Position numbers and translations under genes: made by a program. From the NCBI RefSeq assembly GCF_008370685.1, contig NZ_VTZU01000026.1, positions 20,642-84,641 of the forward strand: a stretch of DNA of 64,000 bases. The letters are read 5' to 3'. Origin of the DNA: Aquimarina sp. RZ0. Its GTDB lineage: Bacteria; Bacteroidota; Bacteroidia; Flavobacteriales; Flavobacteriaceae. Shown one piece after another: positions 62,469-64,000 of the stretch (within the stretch, counting starts at the first letter, position 1; every line of letters begins with the position of its first letter). The notes under the pieces were generated by a model that worked only from the letters and a program-made list of their open reading frames with translations, was not told the DNA's origin and did not search any database.

Positions 62469-62804
62469 TTATGATAAAGAGGTCGTTCTGATGTCGTGTT
62501 CTTATAAAAAGTGTGCACCACTTCATTTATATCTTGAGTCTAATAAAACTACATCGTTTTTATTTGATTCTTCAGAATAAAAGTGAACCGCTTTGACTAT
62601 GCTGGACGTTTATTTTTGTGTAATACGATTCATTTAAGAGTTGGGTATAACAAAAATACTTTATGTTCTGATGAGCAATTCAAATCAGAATTGATACCAA
62701 AGTATCAAGAACAAGCTTTTTTTGATATACAATGTATTCTTGATACTTTTTTACATCCGGACGCAGTTTGATATGAGTTAAGAGTAGACTTCTTAGATAA
62801 GAAG
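62469..62804. other. Non-coding stretch with a long hairpin
   Basis: No convincing gene is present. A GTG-started 62-codon frame at 62583 spans the hairpin at 62699 and is rejected. Confidence 0.45.
62699..62752 (+). terminator. Terminator-like hairpin downstream of obg
   Basis: A perfect 13-bp stem AAAGTATCAAGAA / TTCTTGATACTTT with a 25-base loop and T at the end. It is 230 bases after the obg stop, so the assignment to obg is uncertain. Confidence 0.5.
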
Positions 62805-63233
62805 CTATATTTTTTTGTTAAGTAGGATATCGATTTCCAGATACTGTTCTTTTAACAAGCTTACACCAAAGGCAGCCGCAGCCGCAGAGAATACCGAATA
62901 GTCTAAAGGAGCTTTTACACTTAGAGATAGTGTCATTGCTATGCTAAAGATCAATAATAAGAACCCACTTATTGTGGCTGATAGTGATGTCTTAAAACCT
63001 ATTAGTAAGAAGATCGCTAATATAATTTCTGCTCCCGTAGTAACAGTTCCGATAGCATTGATTAGAGTATTAGGAAACCAGGGGTTAATAACTTGAGTAT
63101 ATTCAATAAAATTATCCCAGCTACCCCAGGCAGACTTTTCTTTTGACCAAAAGCCTAATCGGTCAGCAACAGCAGACAAAAAACCAAAAGCAATACTCGC
63201 TCTAAGAAAGAGTTTTATAAAGATTGTTTTCAT
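62805..63233 (-). CDS. DoxX family membrane protein
   Basis: 142 residues with four membrane helices. The N-terminal segment KLFLRASIAFGFLSAVADRL matches the DoxX start. WFPNTLINAIGTVTTGAEII and LAIFLLIGFKTSLSATISGF continue the family pattern. DoxX-type proteins are linked to redox and oxidative-stress functions. It follows a carboxymuconolactone decarboxylase-like gene by 21 bases, a common pairing. Confidence 0.85.
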   Translation of the reverse strand: MKTIFIKLFLRASIAFGFLSAVADRLGFWSKEKSAWGSWDNFIEYTQVINPWFPNTLINAIGTVTTGAEIILAIFLLIGFKTSLSATISGFLLLIFSIAMTLSLSVKAPLDYSVFSAAAAAFGVSLLKEQYLEIDILLNKKI

Positions 63234-63254
63234 ACCAAAATTGTTTTTAGATTT

Positions 63255-63707
63255 CTATGATTTTGAAGTTATAGGAGTCATAGAGGTTGCTATACCAATT
63301 CTGTTCCAGGAATTAATACAACAAATAGCCATGATGGTATCGGCAACTTTTTCTTGTCCCAATATTTCAATTGCTTTTTGATACACGCACTCAGAGAGAC
63401 CTTTGTCAGCAATATTTGTAATTTCCTCTGTCATTTCCAGAAGAATCTGCTCCTCAGTAGTAAAAAAAGGAGATTCTCTCCATGTAGATAATGCGTGGAT
63501 TCGATATTGTTTTTCCCCTTTCTCAATGGCTTCTTTACTATGTATCTGGATGCAATAGGCACAACCATTAATTTGTGATGCTCTGATTTCTATCAATAAA
63601 AATTCAAGATCACTAAGCGAGCTCTTTTTGATATTATTATATAGAGTAAATAATGGATTGTATGCTCCGGGATTAATTTTACTAATGTCTATTCTACCTG
63701 TTGTCAT
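63255..63707 (-). CDS. Carboxymuconolactone decarboxylase (AhpD-like) family protein
   Basis: 150 residues. The active motif is INGCAYCIQIHSKEAIEKGE (CxxC plus His three residues on), the AhpD-like peroxidase pattern. The N-terminal half includes FTLYNNIKKSSLSDLEFLLI. It is probably a thiol peroxidase-type enzyme rather than a true decarboxylase. It is co-transcribed with DoxX; the remnant of a Crp/Fnr-type regulator lies upstream on the same strand. Confidence 0.9.
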   Translation of the reverse strand: MTTGRIDISKINPGAYNPLFTLYNNIKKSSLSDLEFLLIEIRASQINGCAYCIQIHSKEAIEKGEKQYRIHALSTWRESPFFTTEEQILLEMTEEITNIADKGLSECVYQKAIEILGQEKVADTIMAICCINSWNRIGIATSMTPITSKS

Positions 63708-63769
63708 ATCTATGATTATTTGTTTAGAACAAAGTTCAGAATATGAGATAATGAAAAACTTAATCTAGA

Positions 63770-63905
63770 TTAAGAAATCGATAGTATATTTTTTTTTGCT
63801 CTTATTTTGCTCAAAAATTCAGGGGTAAAGCCAAGGTAAGAAGCCAACATATATTGAGGGACACGTTGTACAAAATCCCTCATAGACCCCAGAAACTTCA
63901 GTACG
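63770..63905 (-). pseudogene. Crp/Fnr-type regulator, C-terminal remnant
   Basis: The minus strand reads TLAYVLKFLGSMRDFVQRVP, QYMLASYLGFTPEFLSKIRA and KK, ending at TAA 63770-63772. This is the DNA-binding end of a flavobacterial Crp/Fnr regulator (RVPQYxxASYLGxxxExLSxIR). Upstream, at about 63920, the frame closes with a TAA, so either the N-terminal part is lost or frameshifts lie just before it. A complete gene beginning beyond the window edge cannot be ruled out. Confidence 0.55.
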
Positions 63906-64000
63906 TAGGCTAACGTAAAATTCGTAATTTACTGGGTATTAACTTTAGCTCTTTGCAAGGCCGTTTTTTAAAGTGTTGCTGCTTTTTTTAGTAAGCACGA

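Noticed and set aside
62583..62771. 62-residue plus-strand protein downstream of obg
   Set aside because: It starts at GTG, runs across a perfect 13-bp hairpin and has no recognisable features.

Overview
This AT-rich window looks like the chromosome of a marine member of the Bacteroidota, class Flavobacteriia, possibly Aquimarina or a relative (genus not proven). The evidence is a complete Na+-pumping NADH:quinone reductase operon, a type IX secretion (T9SS) plug protein, several secreted proteins with C-terminal T9SS sorting domains, agarase-type glycoside hydrolases, a fused hpt-adk gene, and promoters matching the Bacteroidota -7 box TAnnTTTG.

Layout. 1-4.5 kb: 3'-truncated agarase-like lipoprotein gene, a DUF3667 membrane protein and the T9SS plug protein, all on the minus strand. 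4.6-14.6 kb: nqrABCDEF, then an island of decayed outer-membrane barrel genes, then a small conserved gene and apbE, whose product attaches the FMN that NqrB and NqrC need. 14.8-31.9 kb: accessory region with orphan secreted proteins, a secreted PIG-L-like protein carrying two nearly identical discoidin domains, a decayed group II intron, an AraC regulator plus aldehyde dehydrogenase pair, a double-glycine leader peptide gene, an IS5-type transposase remnant, a 42-bp tandem repeat, a type VI secretion TssD relic and many broken genes. 32-41 kb: AlkD-like and SPL-like repair genes, regulators, lipoproteins, an exonuclease/GIY-YIG nuclease. 41.2-43.3 kb: a GH16 agarase pseudogene. 43.6-64 kb: mostly ordinary chromosome (gcvP, a UbiA-like membrane protein, an ECF sigma operon, a six-gene GbsR-led cluster, secreted M28 peptidase, M3 peptidase, purEK, hpt-adk, obg, DoxX/CMD pair).

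The most striking structure is a set of small non-autonomous transposons. Seven copies of a 160-bp element (A1), two of a 161-bp relative (A2) and two of a 155-bp element (C) were found. All have terminal inverted repeats, and ten of the eleven have matching 3-bp target duplications of the form TNA. Removing them on paper restores the reading frames of three broken genes. All seven A1 copies point the same way on the chromosome, and two of them donate a start codon and a 12-residue leader to the gene fragment behind them. Other notable items are a candidate small RNA at 58.25-58.38 kb with a textbook promoter and terminator, and several families of dispersed intergenic repeats (B, D, E, F). 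No CRISPR array, rRNA or tRNA gene was recognised.
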